The notes under the pieces: model-generated | Seen by the model: the letters and a program-made list of their open reading frames with translations, nothing else | The model's database searches: none | Told to the model about the DNA's origin: nothing | Translations under genes and position numbers: made by a program | Shown: positions 52,247 to 61,672 of the stretch, in pieces | How the letters are laid out: each line of letters starts with the position of its first letter | Position numbering within the stretch: the stretch's first letter is position 1 | From: Pseudomonas psychrophila HA-4 | Lineage (GTDB): Bacteria; Pseudomonadota; Gammaproteobacteria; Pseudomonadales; Pseudomonadaceae | Direction of reading: 5' to 3' | Assembly: GCF_000282975.1 (NCBI RefSeq) | Contig: NZ_ALJC01000025.1 | Span: forward strand, 62,001 to 126,000 | DNA: 64,000 nucleotides

Positions 52247-53596
52247 TCAGCGCACCAGACAGGGTTTTTTGTTGTCGAATTTCCAGCCGGGAATCATGAA
52301 CTGCATGGCGACGCTGTCATCCCGTGCGCCCAGGCCCATCCCTTTATAGAGTTCGTGGGCGTTGGCCACGGCGTCCATGTCAATGTCTACGCCCAGGCCG
52401 GGTTTGGCCGGAACGGTGACGTGGCCGTCGACAATTTTCAGCGGTTGGCGGGTCAGGCGCTGGCCGTCTTGCCAGATCCAGTGGGTATCAATGGCGGTGA
52501 TTTCGCCCGGCGCGGCGGCGGCCACTTGGGTGAACATGGCCAGCGAAATATCAAAGTGGTTGTTGGAATGCGAGCCCCAGGTCAGGCCCCACTCGTGACA
52601 CATCTGTGCGACACGGACCGAACCCTGCAGGGTCCAGAAGTGCGGGTCAGCCAGCGGTATGTCGACCGATTGCAATTGGATCGCATGGCCCATCTCGCGC
52701 CAATCGGTGGCGATCATGTTGGTGGCGGTCGGCAGGCCGGTGGCACGCCGGAACTCGGCCATCACTTCGCGGCCCGAGTAGCCGTTTTCCGCGCCGCACG
52801 GGTCTTCGGCATACGCCAGTACGTGATGCTGGTCACGGCATAAGGCGATGGCCTCTTTCAGCGACCAGGCGCCATTTGGGTCCAGGGTGATGCGGGCATC
52901 CGGGAAGCGTTCAGCCAAGGCTGTCACGGCTTCAATTTCTTCGGCACCGCGTAATACGCCACCCTTGAGCTTGAAGTCGTTAAAGCCATACTTGGCTTGC
53001 GCCGCTTCTGCCAAGCGCACCACGGCCTCTGGGGTCATGGCCTTTTCATGACGCAAGCGAAACCAGTCATCGGCATCCGCCTCGCTGCGGTACGCCAAGT
53101 TGGTTTGCTGGCGGTCGCCGATGTAAAACAGATAACCCAGCATTTTCACCGCGTCGCGTTGCTGGCCTTCGCCGAGCAAAGCGGCGACCGGTATCTCAAG
53201 GAACTGGCCGAGCAGGTCAAGCAGGGCGGCTTCCATCGCCGTTACCGCGTGAATGGTGATGCGCAGGTCAAACGTTTGTAGGCCTCGGCCTGCCGCGTCG
53301 CGGGCGGCGAAGGTAGTGCGCATCTGGTTGAGGACGCTTTGGTAGTTGCCGATGGGCTGGCCCACTACTAGGCTGCGGGCGTCTTCCAGGGTTTCGCGGA
53401 TGCGCTCGCCGCCCGGCACTTCGCCGACGCCGGTATTGCCGCTGCTGTCCTTGAGAATCACGAGGTTGCGGGTAAAGAAAGGGCCGTGGGCGCCGCTGAG
53501 GTTGAGCAGCATGCTGTCATGGCCGGCGACCGGAATCACGTGCAGGCTGGTGACGATCGGGGCTTTGGAGGCGTGGTGTGAGTGCTCGGCATTCAT
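52247..53596 (-). CDS. gudD: D-glucarate dehydratase
   Basis: The 449-residue enolase-superfamily enzyme has the KxK-type catalytic segment [13 protein letters not shown], the metal-ligand region ITLDPNGAW, and [18 protein letters not shown] with the catalytic His. Length and motifs are those of GudD. It converts D-glucarate to 5-keto-4-deoxyglucarate. AAGGA precedes the ATG. It starts a two-gene operon with the semialdehyde dehydrogenase. Confidence 0.94.
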   Translation of the reverse strand: MNAEHSHHASKAPIVTSLHVIPVAGHDSMLLNLSGAHGPFFTRNLVILKDSSGNTGVGEVPGGERIRETLEDARSLVVGQPIGNYQSVLNQMRTTFAARDAAGRGLQTFDLRITIHAVTAMEAALLDLLGQFLEIPVAALLGEGQQRDAVKMLGYLFYIGDRQQTNLAYRSEADADDWFRLRHEKAMTPEAVVRLAEAAQAKYGFNDFKLKGGVLRGAEEIEAVTALAERFPDARITLDPNGAWSLKEAIALCRDQHHVLAYAEDPCGAENGYSGREVMAEFRRATGLPTATNMIATDWREMGHAIQLQSVDIPLADPHFWTLQGSVRVAQMCHEWGLTWGSHSNNHFDISLAMFTQVAAAAPGEITAIDTHWIWQDGQRLTRQPLKIVDGHVTVPAKPGLGVDIDMDAVANAHELYKGMGLGARDDSVAMQFMIPGWKFDNKKPCLVR

Positions 53597-53994
53597 GGCA
53601 GGTCCTTAAAAACGTCAGGGGTTGGCCCTTCATTATTGTTATGGGGGTATTGCGCACCCAAGGAGATGCTTTTAGTTGACGGACATCATACGAGTTGAAA
53701 ATTCGACTCGCAATCACTCGCTGCAAACCAAATGGTTATAAAAACTAGGGTTTATAGTTGCTTATCGCTGTTTTTGAGGCTTTTTGAATACCTTTATCGG
53801 TTTTAGTCTTTTGGAAGCTGCCTATTTGAGCTGAATTTTTTGTCAGCGAAGACGCTGTTTAAAGAATTTCTATGCTAGTTGTCGTACGTGTTGAGCGCTA
53901 AGGCCTACCGCCTGTAGAGGGTGAGGTCTGGATGAAAATGAATCTGCTTAACCCGCGTGCTATCGTGCTCAACTTTTTTGAGGGGGAACATCCA
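53597..53994. other. 398-bp intergenic region upstream of gudD
   Basis: This AT-rich gap lies between two divergent genes. Near gudD it holds an AACAATAAT box (53631-53642, minus strand). Around 53688-53707 CGAGT and ACTCG flank TGAAAATTCG as a short inverted repeat that may be an operator. No gene, terminator or clear sigma70 pair was found in the rest. Confidence 0.5.
53631..53642 (-). promoter_or_regulatory. A-rich AAnAAnAA box before gudD
   Basis: On the minus strand ATAACAATAATG lies about 35 bases before the gudD start. It is a candidate Hfq/Crc site in the leader. Confidence 0.5.
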
Positions 53995-54348
53995 ATGCGA
54001 ATGTTGATCGGCGCCATGAGTGTGATCTTGCTGGCCGGCTGTGTGTCTCCGGCGATGAACGATGCGCGTAGCAAGACCCCGACGCGGGTTCTGACCTCGG
54101 CCAAAGAGGCCCCGTTGGTTGCTGAGTGCATCAAGTTTTCATGGCAGGACGAAAACGTGTTCGGGGTAGATGCCAGCGCGTATATCAACACTGAAAAATC
54201 CGGCCAGTTGACCGTTTATACCCGTGGTGCCGAGTCGTTTGCCGATCTGGTGCCACAAGGTACGGGCACGGCCCTGAGCTATTACGCCAAGCAGCCAGAT
54301 GACAGCGCGGCGATGCGTCGTTTGGCGATGTTGGCGACGTGCCTGTAA
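53995..54348 (+). CDS. Small lipoprotein, hypothetical
   Basis: This 117-residue protein has a lipoprotein signal with lipobox LLAGC (MRMLIGAMSVILLAGC). The mature part contains AECIKFSWQDENVFGVDASAYI and a C-terminal region seen in small Pseudomonas envelope lipoproteins of unknown function. The ATG at 53995 with GAGGGGGAA before it is preferred to the upstream ATG at 53932. It lies 30 bp before polB, but a shared function is not apparent. Confidence 0.7.
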   Translation: MRMLIGAMSVILLAGCVSPAMNDARSKTPTRVLTSAKEAPLVAECIKFSWQDENVFGVDASAYINTEKSGQLTVYTRGAESFADLVPQGTGTALSYYAKQPDDSAAMRRLAMLATCL

Positions 54349-54378
54349 ACCTGCGGTTTACGTGTTGAGGCGGCTGCA

Positions 54379-56742
54379 GTGAGCTTGAAACCAGGCTTTG
54401 TGCTGACCCGGCACTGGCGCGACACGCCGTCGGGTGTCGAGGTTGAACTGTGGCTGGCCACCGATGAGGGGCCGCAACGGGTGCGCCTGCCACTCCAGAC
54501 GTCGGTGGCGTTTATCCCGGTGGTCCAGCGTGATCAAGCTCAAGCTGTATTGAAGGATGAGCGCGACGTCGAATTCCGCGATTTGGCACTGTGTGATTTT
54601 CAGTCGCGGCCGGTGCTCGGCCTTTATTGCCGGCAGCATGCCCACCTGATCGACACCGCCCAGCGCCTGCGTCGCGCTGGGGTTGATGTGTATGAGGCCG
54701 ACATTCGGCCGCCCGAGCGCTTTTTGATGGAGCGCTTCATTACCGCGCCGGTAAGTTTTAGCGGCCAGGCCCAGGCCGATGGGTTGCTGCTAAACACCCA
54801 GATGAAACCGCACCCCGACTATCGCCCGCGCTTGAAGCTGGTCTCGCTGGACATTGAAACCAGTGCCCAGGGTGACCTGTATTCCATTGCCCTTGAAGGG
54901 TGTGGTCAGCGTCAGGTGTACATGCTTGGCAAGGCGACCGAAGCCGACACACCGGTGGATTTCGACCTTGAGTTCTGCGCCACCCGTGGCGAGTTGTTGC
55001 AACGTCTCAACCAATGGCTGGCCCTTCACGACCCCGACGCGATCATCGGCTGGAACGTGGTGCAGTTCGACATGCGGGTCTTGCATGAGCATGCCCGGCG
55101 ATTGGGCATCCCGCTGTTGTTGGGGCGTGGAGGCAGCGAAATGCAGTGGCGCGAGCACGGCACCCGCAAAAACCATTTCTTTGCCAGCGCCGCAGGGCGT
55201 TTGATCATCGACGGCATTGAGTCGCTGCGCTCTGCGACGTGGTCGTTTTCCTCGTTCAGCCTGGAAAACGTCGCCCAGACCCTACTCGGCGAAGGCAAGG
55301 ACATCAGCACCCCGTATCAGCGCATGGACGAAATTAACCGCATGTTCGTCGAGGACAAGCCCGCACTGGCACGCTACAACCTCAAGGACTGCGAGTTGGT
55401 GACGCGCATCTTCGAAAAAACCGAACTGCTGACCTTTCTGCTGGAGCGTGCCTCGGTCACGGGGCTGGAAGCGGACCGCAGCGGCGGCTCGGTAGCGGCG
55501 TTTTACCACTTGTACATGCCGCTGATGCACCGCCAGGGTTTTGTCGCGCCCAATCTCGGCGATAAGCCGCCGCAAGCCAGCCCCGGCGGTTTTGTCATGG
55601 AGTCGCAGCCAGGTTTGTACGAGTCAGTGTTGGTGCTCGACTACAAAAGTCTTTACCCGTCGATTATCCGCACCTTTCTCATCGATCCGCTGGGGCTGGT
55701 CGAAGGCCTGCGCCAGCCTGACGCGGAACATTCGGTACCGGGTTTTCGCGGAGCGCGCTTTTCCCGCACGCGGCATTGCTTGCCGGCCATCATCGAACGG
55801 GTTGCCAATGGGCGAGAAGTGGCTAAACGCGAAAAAAATGCGCCGCTGTCCCAAGCCCTGAAAATCATCATGAACGCGTTTTATGGGGTGTTGGGCTCCA
55901 GCGGTTGCCGTTTCTTTGACACCCGGCTGGCGTCATCAATCACCCTGCGTGGGCACGAAATCATGCTCAAAACCCGGGCGCTGATCGAGGCGCAGGGTTT
56001 TAGCGTGATCTACGGCGACACCGACTCCACGTTTGTCTGGCTGCGCAGCGAACACAGCGAAGCGGACGCCTCGCGTATCGGGCGCGAACTGGTGCAGCAC
56101 GTCAACCAATGGTGGCAAGCCCACGTGCGCGATGAGTACGGACTCACCAGCGCGCTCGAATTGCAGTTTGAAACGCACTACAACCGGTTCCTGATGCCAA
56201 CCATTCGTGGCGCCGAAGAAGGCAGTAAAAAGCGCTACGCAGGCTTGGTGGCGCATACGGACGGGCGTCGGGAAATGGTCTACAAAGGGCTTGAAACTGT
56301 GCGCAGCGACTGGTCGCCGCTGGCTCAACAGTTTCAGCAGGCGCTGTACCTGCGGATCTTCAATCGCGAGCCGTATCAAGACTACGTGCGCGATTTCGTG
56401 CGCAGCACCCTGGCGGGCGAGCATGACGAACTGCTGATCTACCGTAAGCGTTTGCGCCGTCCATTGAGCGACTACGAACGCAATGTACCGCCCCATGTAC
56501 GGGCCGCGCGGCTGGCCGATGAATACAACGACCAGCAGGGGCGGCCACGGCAATACCAACATGGCGGCAGCATCAGCTACGTCATCACCGTGGCAGGCCC
56601 GCAGCCGCTGGAAAACCGCACAGCTGAAGTGGATTACGACCACTACCTGACGCGCCAACTACAACCGGTGGCCGACGCGATTTTGGGGTTTGTCGACGAC
56701 GACTTCAGCGCCTTGGTCGGCGGCCAAATGGGCTTGTTTTAA
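54379..56742 (+). CDS. polB: DNA polymerase II
   Basis: The 787-residue family B polymerase has the 3'-5' exonuclease motifs ([25 protein letters not shown]). It also has the polymerase motifs [33 protein letters not shown] and KKRYAGL. Length matches E. coli Pol II (783). It helps restart replication and bypass lesions, usually under SOS control; I saw no convincing LexA box directly upstream. The GTG at 54379 follows GAGGCGG. Its stop overlaps the stop of the convergent small gene by 4 bases. Confidence 0.95.
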   Translation: MSLKPGFVLTRHWRDTPSGVEVELWLATDEGPQRVRLPLQTSVAFIPVVQRDQAQAVLKDERDVEFRDLALCDFQSRPVLGLYCRQHAHLIDTAQRLRRAGVDVYEADIRPPERFLMERFITAPVSFSGQAQADGLLLNTQMKPHPDYRPRLKLVSLDIETSAQGDLYSIALEGCGQRQVYMLGKATEADTPVDFDLEFCATRGELLQRLNQWLALHDPDAIIGWNVVQFDMRVLHEHARRLGIPLLLGRGGSEMQWREHGTRKNHFFASAAGRLIIDGIESLRSATWSFSSFSLENVAQTLLGEGKDISTPYQRMDEINRMFVEDKPALARYNLKDCELVTRIFEKTELLTFLLERASVTGLEADRSGGSVAAFYHLYMPLMHRQGFVAPNLGDKPPQASPGGFVMESQPGLYESVLVLDYKSLYPSIIRTFLIDPLGLVEGLRQPDAEHSVPGFRGARFSRTRHCLPAIIERVANGREVAKREKNAPLSQALKIIMNAFYGVLGSSGCRFFDTRLASSITLRGHEIMLKTRALIEAQGFSVIYGDTDSTFVWLRSEHSEADASRIGRELVQHVNQWWQAHVRDEYGLTSALELQFETHYNRFLMPTIRGAEEGSKKRYAGLVAHTDGRREMVYKGLETVRSDWSPLAQQFQQALYLRIFNREPYQDYVRDFVRSTLAGEHDELLIYRKRLRRPLSDYERNVPPHVRAARLADEYNDQQGRPRQYQHGGSISYVITVAGPQPLENRTAEVDYDHYLTRQLQPVADAILGFVDDDFSALVGGQMGLF

Positions 56743-57017
56743 GCGTCGCTGGCTGGCGTCGCGGCCTTGGAGCGGGCGCGGTCTTTCGCGGCTTTGGCTT
56801 CAGCGGCCAGACATTCCAGGCAAAACTGCTCGGCGTAGCTCATCAGGATTTCAGTGGTATCGCCTTTAATCGTGCGTGAACCGGCGAGGATATAGCGCAT
56901 GCGTTTTTCGGTGACACCGATGCGCTGGGCAATCCAGGCGGGGGTTTGGCCGATGCGGTCGACCAGTTTGTTCGCGTATTCGGTGGAGTGGTTATAGCGT
57001 TCAGCATTGGGAAACAT
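56739..57017 (-). CDS. Small HTH-like protein, hypothetical
   Basis: This 92-residue protein contains a helix-turn-helix-like segment ([27 protein letters not shown]) resembling Cro/XRE-type DNA-binding domains. A Lys/Ala-rich helical tail follows. It probably binds DNA, but the target is unknown. It converges on polB and overlaps it by 4 bases at the ends. The start has no strong ribosome-binding site. Confidence 0.65.
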   Translation of the reverse strand: MFPNAERYNHSTEYANKLVDRIGQTPAWIAQRIGVTEKRMRYILAGSRTIKGDTTEILMSYAEQFCLECLAAEAKAAKDRARSKAATPASDA

Positions 57018-57125
57018 AGGGGTTCCATGGGCGAGGAATAAAAGCCGGACGGCAGGTTACTCCTTTTCGCCGCAAACGCCTGTTTTTAAACAATTGGAGT
57101 GATAAGAGGCGATCTGTGGAGCGGG

Positions 57126-57159
57126 CGTGCTCGTGATCGTATAAAGGATCACGAGCACG
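57126..57159. terminator. Perfect 13-bp inverted repeat
   Basis: CGTGCTCGTGATC (57126-57138) and GATCACGAGCACG (57147-57159) form a perfect stem around 8 bases. It lies 22 bp beyond the end of the MFS gene that reads leftwards, and probably terminates or protects that transcript. Confidence 0.55.
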
Positions 57160-57180
57160 TTCGTTATTACGCAGGGAGGA

Positions 57181-58392
57181 TTAACGCGCCGCAGCTGTTT
57201 TCAAGCCAGTGCCCTGGGCTGAGCGCGAGATCACGGTAATCACCGCCAGCGCCGCAATCACCAACCCCGGCGATGTGGCCAGCAGGACGCCGGCTGTGCC
57301 TGCACCGGCGGCCAGAATCTGCCCGGCGGCCAAAGGCCCAGCGACTGAACCCAAACGGCCAATCGCCACAGCTGCGCCCACGCCTGTTGCACGCACGGTG
57401 GTGGGATACAGCGGCGGTGCCAGCGCGTACAGCACCAGCTGCGCGGCCATCACAAACAGGCCCGCCGCAAAGGCCGCGGTTGCCATGGGCACAATCCCGA
57501 CCGAAAAGCCGACCCCGGCCAATGCCGCCAGTAGTCCGGCATATACGCTCAATACCACTTTGATCGGGTTGCAGCGGTCCAGCAGGAAGCCGCCCAGCAA
57601 GGAACCCAGCGCGCCACCGATGTTGAATAGCATCTGCACCATGCCTGCCTGCGGCTTGGTGAAGCCCTGTTCAAGCAACAGTGACGGCAGCCAGTTCAGC
57701 AACATGTACATCACGGTCAGGGTGAAGAAGTAACTCAGCCATAACCCGGTAGTAGAGGTGGCGCGGCCTTCGCCAAACAGCGCCTTGGCGGTTGATACAC
57801 GAGTGGCATGCACGGCGCTTTGACGGAACACGTTGGATTCGGGCAGCAGCATGATCATCAGCGGAACCGCCAGCAGCGGGGCCAGACCGCCGATGATAAA
57901 GGTGGTTTGCCAATGGTCATGGGAGAACATTGCGACCACCGCAGCCAGTGCGCCGCCCAGCGGTACGCCGCAGTACATGACGCTGATAGCCGTGCCGCGA
58001 CGACGCTCATCCACTGCCTCAGCACACAGTGCAATCAGGTTCGGGAGGGCGGCGCCCAGGCCCAGGCCGGTCATGAAACGCACGAGCAGCAAGTGCGAAT
58101 AGGTGTCGACGTAGGCTGTCAACAGTGAGAAAACCCCGAACAGGGTGACCGCGCCGATCAAGATCTTTTTGCGGCCGATACGGTCGGCAATCCAACCGCC
58201 GAAAAACGCTCCGGGTAGCAGGCCAATGATCCCGACGCTGAACACCCAGCCCATCATTTTCGGGTCCAGGGCAAAGGTTTGACGCAAGCCTGCAGCAGCC
58301 GTTCCGGCGGCTTGCAGATCGAAACCTTCGATCAGTGCAACGATAAAGCACAAAGCGATTGTCAGCGTCGAACGCTGCTGTGGAGTGTTCAT
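57181..58392 (-). CDS. MFS transporter, aromatic acid (MhpT-like) type
   Basis: The 403-residue, 12-helix carrier has the aromatic-acid:H+ symporter opening ALIEGFDLQAAG and the 2-3 loop GGWIADRIGRKK. It is closest in feel to the 3-(3-hydroxyphenyl)propionate carrier MhpT. It diverges from an OprD-type porin and lies near the ferulate genes, so uptake of hydroxycinnamates such as ferulate or p-coumarate is likely. GAGG precedes the ATG, with an A-rich box before that. Confidence 0.87.
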   Translation of the reverse strand: MNTPQQRSTLTIALCFIVALIEGFDLQAAGTAAAGLRQTFALDPKMMGWVFSVGIIGLLPGAFFGGWIADRIGRKKILIGAVTLFGVFSLLTAYVDTYSHLLLVRFMTGLGLGAALPNLIALCAEAVDERRRGTAISVMYCGVPLGGALAAVVAMFSHDHWQTTFIIGGLAPLLAVPLMIMLLPESNVFRQSAVHATRVSTAKALFGEGRATSTTGLWLSYFFTLTVMYMLLNWLPSLLLEQGFTKPQAGMVQMLFNIGGALGSLLGGFLLDRCNPIKVVLSVYAGLLAALAGVGFSVGIVPMATAAFAAGLFVMAAQLVLYALAPPLYPTTVRATGVGAAVAIGRLGSVAGPLAAGQILAAGAGTAGVLLATSPGLVIAALAVITVISRSAQGTGLKTAAAR

Positions 58393-58403
58393 GGGTGAAC
58401 CTC

Positions 58404-58417
58404 ATTCTTGTTTTTGT
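58404..58417 (-). promoter_or_regulatory. A-rich AAnAAnAA box before the MhpT-like gene
   Basis: On the minus strand ACAAAAACAAGAAT precedes the GAGG of the gene starting at 58392. It is a candidate Hfq/Crc site. Confidence 0.5.
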
Positions 58418-58665
58418 AGGGGGAGGGCTTTCTGCGATCAAAATAAAGATTAACAAAGATAACTAAAAAAAGAATCTTTGATCTTAAAAGCCTCTAAATC
58501 AGCTTTAAGCCTTATAGAACAGCAGTGTAGACAGGCTATGTTGATAATTTTTGAAAATAGATAATAAAGTTAATGTTCGATTATCGGTCATTAGTGATTG
58601 ACGTTGCCGTGGGTTGTTTCCATTCTCTGCCAGGAGAATCGCCATGAGAGCGATCTGTTCGTGCC

Positions 58666-58680
58666 AAAAACAACAATAAA
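58666..58680 (+). promoter_or_regulatory. A-rich AAnAAnAA box before the OprD-type gene
   Basis: AAAAACAACAATAAA lies 12 bases before the ATG at 58693, where a Shine-Dalgarno sequence is weak. It is a candidate Hfq/Crc site. Confidence 0.6.
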
Positions 58681-58692
58681 TGGACAATCACT

Positions 58693-59976
58693 ATGCTTAA
58701 GCTCAACCAAGGCACTTCCCCGTTAATTCCTCTCTCGTGCATGGCGCTGAGCCTGTTTTCCAGCGGGCTCATGGCTCAAGGATTTATAGAAGACAGCCAT
58801 GGCACCTTGACCCTGCGCAACTACTACATGGACCGTGATTACAAGGATGGCGGCGCCAAAACCGCTGCCCGAGAATGGGCGCAAGGCTTTATCGCCAACG
58901 TGGAGTCGGGTTTTACCGAAGGTACCGTTGGTTTCGGCTTGGATGTGCGCGGCTTGCTGGGGGTTAAGCTGGACTCGTCACCTGACCGCAGCGGTACCGA
59001 ACTGTTGCCGGTCAATAAGGACAAACAGGCGGCCGACGAATATTCACGTTTGGCCTTCACCGGCAAATTGCGCTTCAGTGAAACCACAATCAAAACTGGC
59101 GACGTGTCGATTTTTCTGCCGTTTGCCTTTGCCAGTCCCTCGCGCCTGCTCCCGCAGAGTTTTCAAGGAACCATTGTCAGTTCCAAGGAAATTCAGGACC
59201 TGACCTTCAACACGGGCTATCTCGACCGCATCAACAAGCGTGATTCGACTGACTATCAGCCGATGACGATTGCTTCGCCCAACGGGCGCTTCAAAGGCTC
59301 GGCCACGACCTCGCACCTGGCTTATGCCGGGGGCGATTACCAGGTCAATAAGGACTTGAGCCTGCGCGCCTATCACGTTGAAGTGGCCGATCTGTACAAG
59401 CAGAGCACCTTCGCTGTGCTGCACAAATTGCCGGTGGGCGACGGCGTGCTGACCACGGACCTGCGCAGCTTTTTCAGTGGCGAGGCGGGCAGCGCCAAGG
59501 CAGGTAAGGTCGACAACATCAACGTTTCTGGGTTGTTGGGGTATCGGTTGGGCGGGCACGGCTTTGGCGTGGGCTATATGCATGCCAGTGGTGATACGGC
59601 CACGCCGTATATCTCGGGCACTGAGTTGATGGGCATGAGCGAACTGACCATGAGTTCGGACTTCCTGAACGCCAAGGAGCGCACCTGGCAAGCGATCTAT
59701 GACTACGATTTCACGGCGGTTGGGCTGGTCGGTTTAAAAAGCCGCCTGCGCTATGTGCGCGGCGACAATATTGAACTGGCGTCGTTGAATGCCAATGATC
59801 GTAAGGAGCGCGAATTCCAGATGGAGTTGGGGTATGTGATCCAGAGCGGGCCACTGAAGAATCTTGGGCTCTTGGCGAGAAAGTCGATTTATCGCAACAA
59901 CTTCCCGACCGGGGCGGCTTTTCGCGACGAAAACCAGACCCGCTTCATCGCGATGTACACCTTGCCGATTTGGTAA
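58693..59976 (+). CDS. OprD family outer-membrane porin
   Basis: This 427-residue protein has a signal peptide (about 1-28, GLMAQG) and then GFIEDSHGTLTLRNYYMDRDY. It also has AREWAQGF and GTVGFGLDVRGLLGVKLDSS, which define the OprD/OpdK porin family. These are substrate-specific channels, the OpdK branch for aromatic acids. It ends the outer-membrane side of a hydroxycinnamate uptake set with the divergent MFS carrier. A 12-bp inverted repeat follows the stop. Confidence 0.92.
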   Translation: MLKLNQGTSPLIPLSCMALSLFSSGLMAQGFIEDSHGTLTLRNYYMDRDYKDGGAKTAAREWAQGFIANVESGFTEGTVGFGLDVRGLLGVKLDSSPDRSGTELLPVNKDKQAADEYSRLAFTGKLRFSETTIKTGDVSIFLPFAFASPSRLLPQSFQGTIVSSKEIQDLTFNTGYLDRINKRDSTDYQPMTIASPNGRFKGSATTSHLAYAGGDYQVNKDLSLRAYHVEVADLYKQSTFAVLHKLPVGDGVLTTDLRSFFSGEAGSAKAGKVDNINVSGLLGYRLGGHGFGVGYMHASGDTATPYISGTELMGMSELTMSSDFLNAKERTWQAIYDYDFTAVGLVGLKSRLRYVRGDNIELASLNANDRKEREFQMELGYVIQSGPLKNLGLLARKSIYRNNFPTGAAFRDENQTRFIAMYTLPIW

Positions 59977-59990
59977 CTCAACCCGCTTGC

Positions 59991-60024
59991 TCGCGATCTT
60001 TTAAAAAGTGTCAAAAGATCGCGA
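59991..60024. repeat. Hairpin repeat (AAAAGATCGC family, copy 3)
   Basis: TCGCGATCTTTT (59991-60002) and AAAAGATCGCGA (60013-60024) form a perfect 12-bp stem around 10 bases. It stands between the convergent OprD-type and MarR genes and probably acts as a terminator for both. Confidence 0.7.
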
Positions 60025-60030
60025 CGGCGG

Positions 60031-60519
60031 TTAATCCTGATACACCTTCTTCAGCAACCTCAACAGCTCTTCGCGCTCGGCAGGGTCGAGCGCAGAGGTG
60101 GCGTCGATATCGCTCTGTGCAGCGATTTTCTTGAGCTCTTTGAGCAGCGTTTCGCCGGTCTTGCTCAAAAAAATCCCGTACGAGCGCTTGTCGGGTTTGC
60201 ACCGAACCCGTACCGCCAAAGCGCGGCTTTCCAGCTTGTTCAGCAAGGGCACCACTTGCGGCGGCTCAATCGACAGTGCGCGCGCTAGGTCGGCCTGCAT
60301 CAGGCCGGGATTCTGATCAATGATCGCCATGGCTGAAAACTGTGCGGGTCGCAGGTCGTGGACTGACAGTTGGTTTATCAGGTTTTGGAACAGCTTGAGC
60401 TGAGCGCGACGCATGGCATAGCCGATCAGGTCGTCGAGCGCTGCGTCTAGCGGCACTTGCACGTCAGTGCCAGCTGGCAGGGCCTCTTGAGTGTCGGGAA
60501 GCGTTGCGGGCTTGGCCAT
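60031..60519 (-). CDS. MarR family regulator of hydroxycinnamate degradation
   Basis: The 162-residue protein has the MarR winged helix (QLSVHDLRPAQFSAMAIIDQNPGLMQADLARALSIEPPQVVPLLNKLES). It then has the wing RCKPDKRSYGIFLSKTGE. It diverges from ech-vdh-fcs. In Pseudomonas and other proteobacteria MarR proteins such as FerR/FerC respond to hydroxycinnamoyl-CoA thioesters at this locus. An inverted repeat overlapping the ech promoter is its probable operator. Confidence 0.9.
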   Translation of the reverse strand: MAKPATLPDTQEALPAGTDVQVPLDAALDDLIGYAMRRAQLKLFQNLINQLSVHDLRPAQFSAMAIIDQNPGLMQADLARALSIEPPQVVPLLNKLESRALAVRVRCKPDKRSYGIFLSKTGETLLKELKKIAAQSDIDATSALDPAEREELLRLLKKVYQD

Positions 60520-60645
60520 GGGCAGAGAAATCCTTGTGCGAATGAAGTTAAGAGACCTATCTATTTTGCCGAGGTTGCGAGTTGATAGCTACCGTTGCGT
60601 TATTTCACGTGCGGCTGGGGTTTAGAAACTTGGTTAATTAGATTA

Positions 60646-60666
60646 ATAGTTAATTGACATAACTAT
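60646..60666 (+). promoter_or_regulatory. ech promoter -35 inside an inverted repeat (MarR operator candidate)
   Basis: ATAGTTA (60646-60652) and TAACTAT (60660-60666) are a perfect inverted repeat that encloses the consensus -35 hexamer TTGACA (60654-60659). Bound protein would block RNA polymerase. The -10 is not clear. Confidence 0.6.
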
Positions 60667-60699
60667 ATTTGAGCGTTAGTTTTTAGTCATCTTCAAGCG

Positions 60700-60710
60700 A
60701 ACAACAAGAG
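60700..60710 (+). promoter_or_regulatory. A-rich AAnAAnAA-like box before ech
   Basis: AACAACAAGAG lies 10 bases before the ech ATG and overlaps the weak ribosome-binding region (AGAG). It is a candidate Hfq/Crc site. Confidence 0.45.
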
Positions 60711-60720
60711 AGCAATCGCT

Positions 60721-61551
60721 ATGAGCAAATACGAAGGCCGCTGGACCACCGTCAAAGTCGAAATCGAAGACAGCATCGCTTGGGTGATTTTGAATCGTCC
60801 GGAAAAACGCAATGCCATGAGCCCCACCCTGAACCGCGAAATGATCGACGTTCTGGAAACCTTGGAACAGGACGCTGACGCTGGTGTGCTGGTATTGACC
60901 GGTGCCGGTGAGGCCTGGACAGCGGGCATGGATTTGAAAGAATACTTCCGCGAAGTGGACGCGGGGCCGGAAATTCTTCAAGAGAAAATTCGCCGCGAAG
61001 CCTCTCAATGGCAATGGAAGTTGCTGCGCATGTACGCCAAACCAACGATCGCGATGGTCAATGGCTGGTGCTTCGGGGGTGGTTTCAGTCCGCTGGTGGC
61101 CTGCGACTTGGCGATCTGCGCCGATGAAGCGACCTTTGGCCTGTCGGAAATCAACTGGGGCATTCCGCCGGGCAATCTGGTGAGCAAAGCCATGGCCGAC
61201 ACCGTGGGGCATCGCCAGTCGCTGTACTACATCATGACCGGCAAGACGTTTGGCGGGCAGAAAGCGGCCGAGATGGGCCTGGTTAACGAAAGCGTGCCAT
61301 TGGCGCAATTGCGTGAAGTGACCGTGGAGTTGGCGCGTAATCTGTTGGAGAAAAACCCGGTGGTGCTGCGCGCCGCCAAGCATGGTTTCAAGCGCTGCCG
61401 CGAACTGACCTGGGAACAGAACGAAGATTACCTGTACGCCAAACTCGATCAGTCTCGCTTGCTGGACACCGAAGGCGGGCGTGAGCAGGGCATGAAGCAG
61501 TTTTTGGATGACAAGAGCATCAAGCCCGGCTTGCAGGCGTATAAGCGTTAA
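60721..61551 (+). CDS. ech: Hydroxycinnamoyl-CoA hydratase-lyase (feruloyl-CoA to vanillin)
   Basis: This 276-residue crotonase-fold enzyme hydrates and cleaves feruloyl-, caffeoyl- or p-coumaroyl-CoA to the benzaldehyde and acetyl-CoA. Known HCHL residues fall at their expected numbers: Tyr75 (MDLKEYF), Ser123 (GGGFSP) and Glu143 (FGLSEINWG). The oxyanion Gly lies within GWCFGGG. Length matches the P. fluorescens enzyme (276). It is the first gene of ech-vdh-fcs. Confidence 0.96.
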   Translation: MSKYEGRWTTVKVEIEDSIAWVILNRPEKRNAMSPTLNREMIDVLETLEQDADAGVLVLTGAGEAWTAGMDLKEYFREVDAGPEILQEKIRREASQWQWKLLRMYAKPTIAMVNGWCFGGGFSPLVACDLAICADEATFGLSEINWGIPPGNLVSKAMADTVGHRQSLYYIMTGKTFGGQKAAEMGLVNESVPLAQLREVTVELARNLLEKNPVVLRAAKHGFKRCRELTWEQNEDYLYAKLDQSRLLDTEGGREQGMKQFLDDKSIKPGLQAYKR

Positions 61552-61557
61552 CTCTGC

Positions 61558-61613
61558 TGTGGGAGCGATCTTTTTAAAGGATCAAAATATCGCGGAACAA
61601 GCTCGCTCCTACA
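61558..61613. repeat. REP-type hairpin (AAAAGATCGC family, copy 4) between ech and vdh
   Basis: TGTGGGAGCGA (61558-61568) pairs imperfectly with TCGCTCCTACA (61603-61613), with a variant of the GATC-AAAA-ATCGCGG core between. It lies inside the ech-vdh-fcs operon and may give ech a higher mRNA level than the later genes. Confidence 0.65.
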
Positions 61614-61647
61614 CGATGATGCGCAACAGCAGCAATCAGCATTCCCG

Positions 61648-61663
61648 ATAAAGACAATAAAGA
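61648..61663 (+). promoter_or_regulatory. A-rich AAnAAnAA-like box before vdh
   Basis: ATAAAGACAATAAAGA merges into the AGAGGA ribosome-binding site of vdh. It is a candidate Hfq/Crc site. Confidence 0.5.
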
Positions 61664-61672
61664 GGAATCACC

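Larger units (their letters stand above)
58393..58692. promoter_or_regulatory. 300-bp divergent control region between MFS and OprD-type genes
   Basis: The region is AT-rich. CAAAGAT (58454-58460) and ATCTTTG (58474-58480) form an inverted repeat, with further AAGAT/ATCTT matches outside it (58446-58450, 58481-58485). This could be an operator for both genes. An A-rich box lies before each start. No coding region was seen. Confidence 0.45.
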
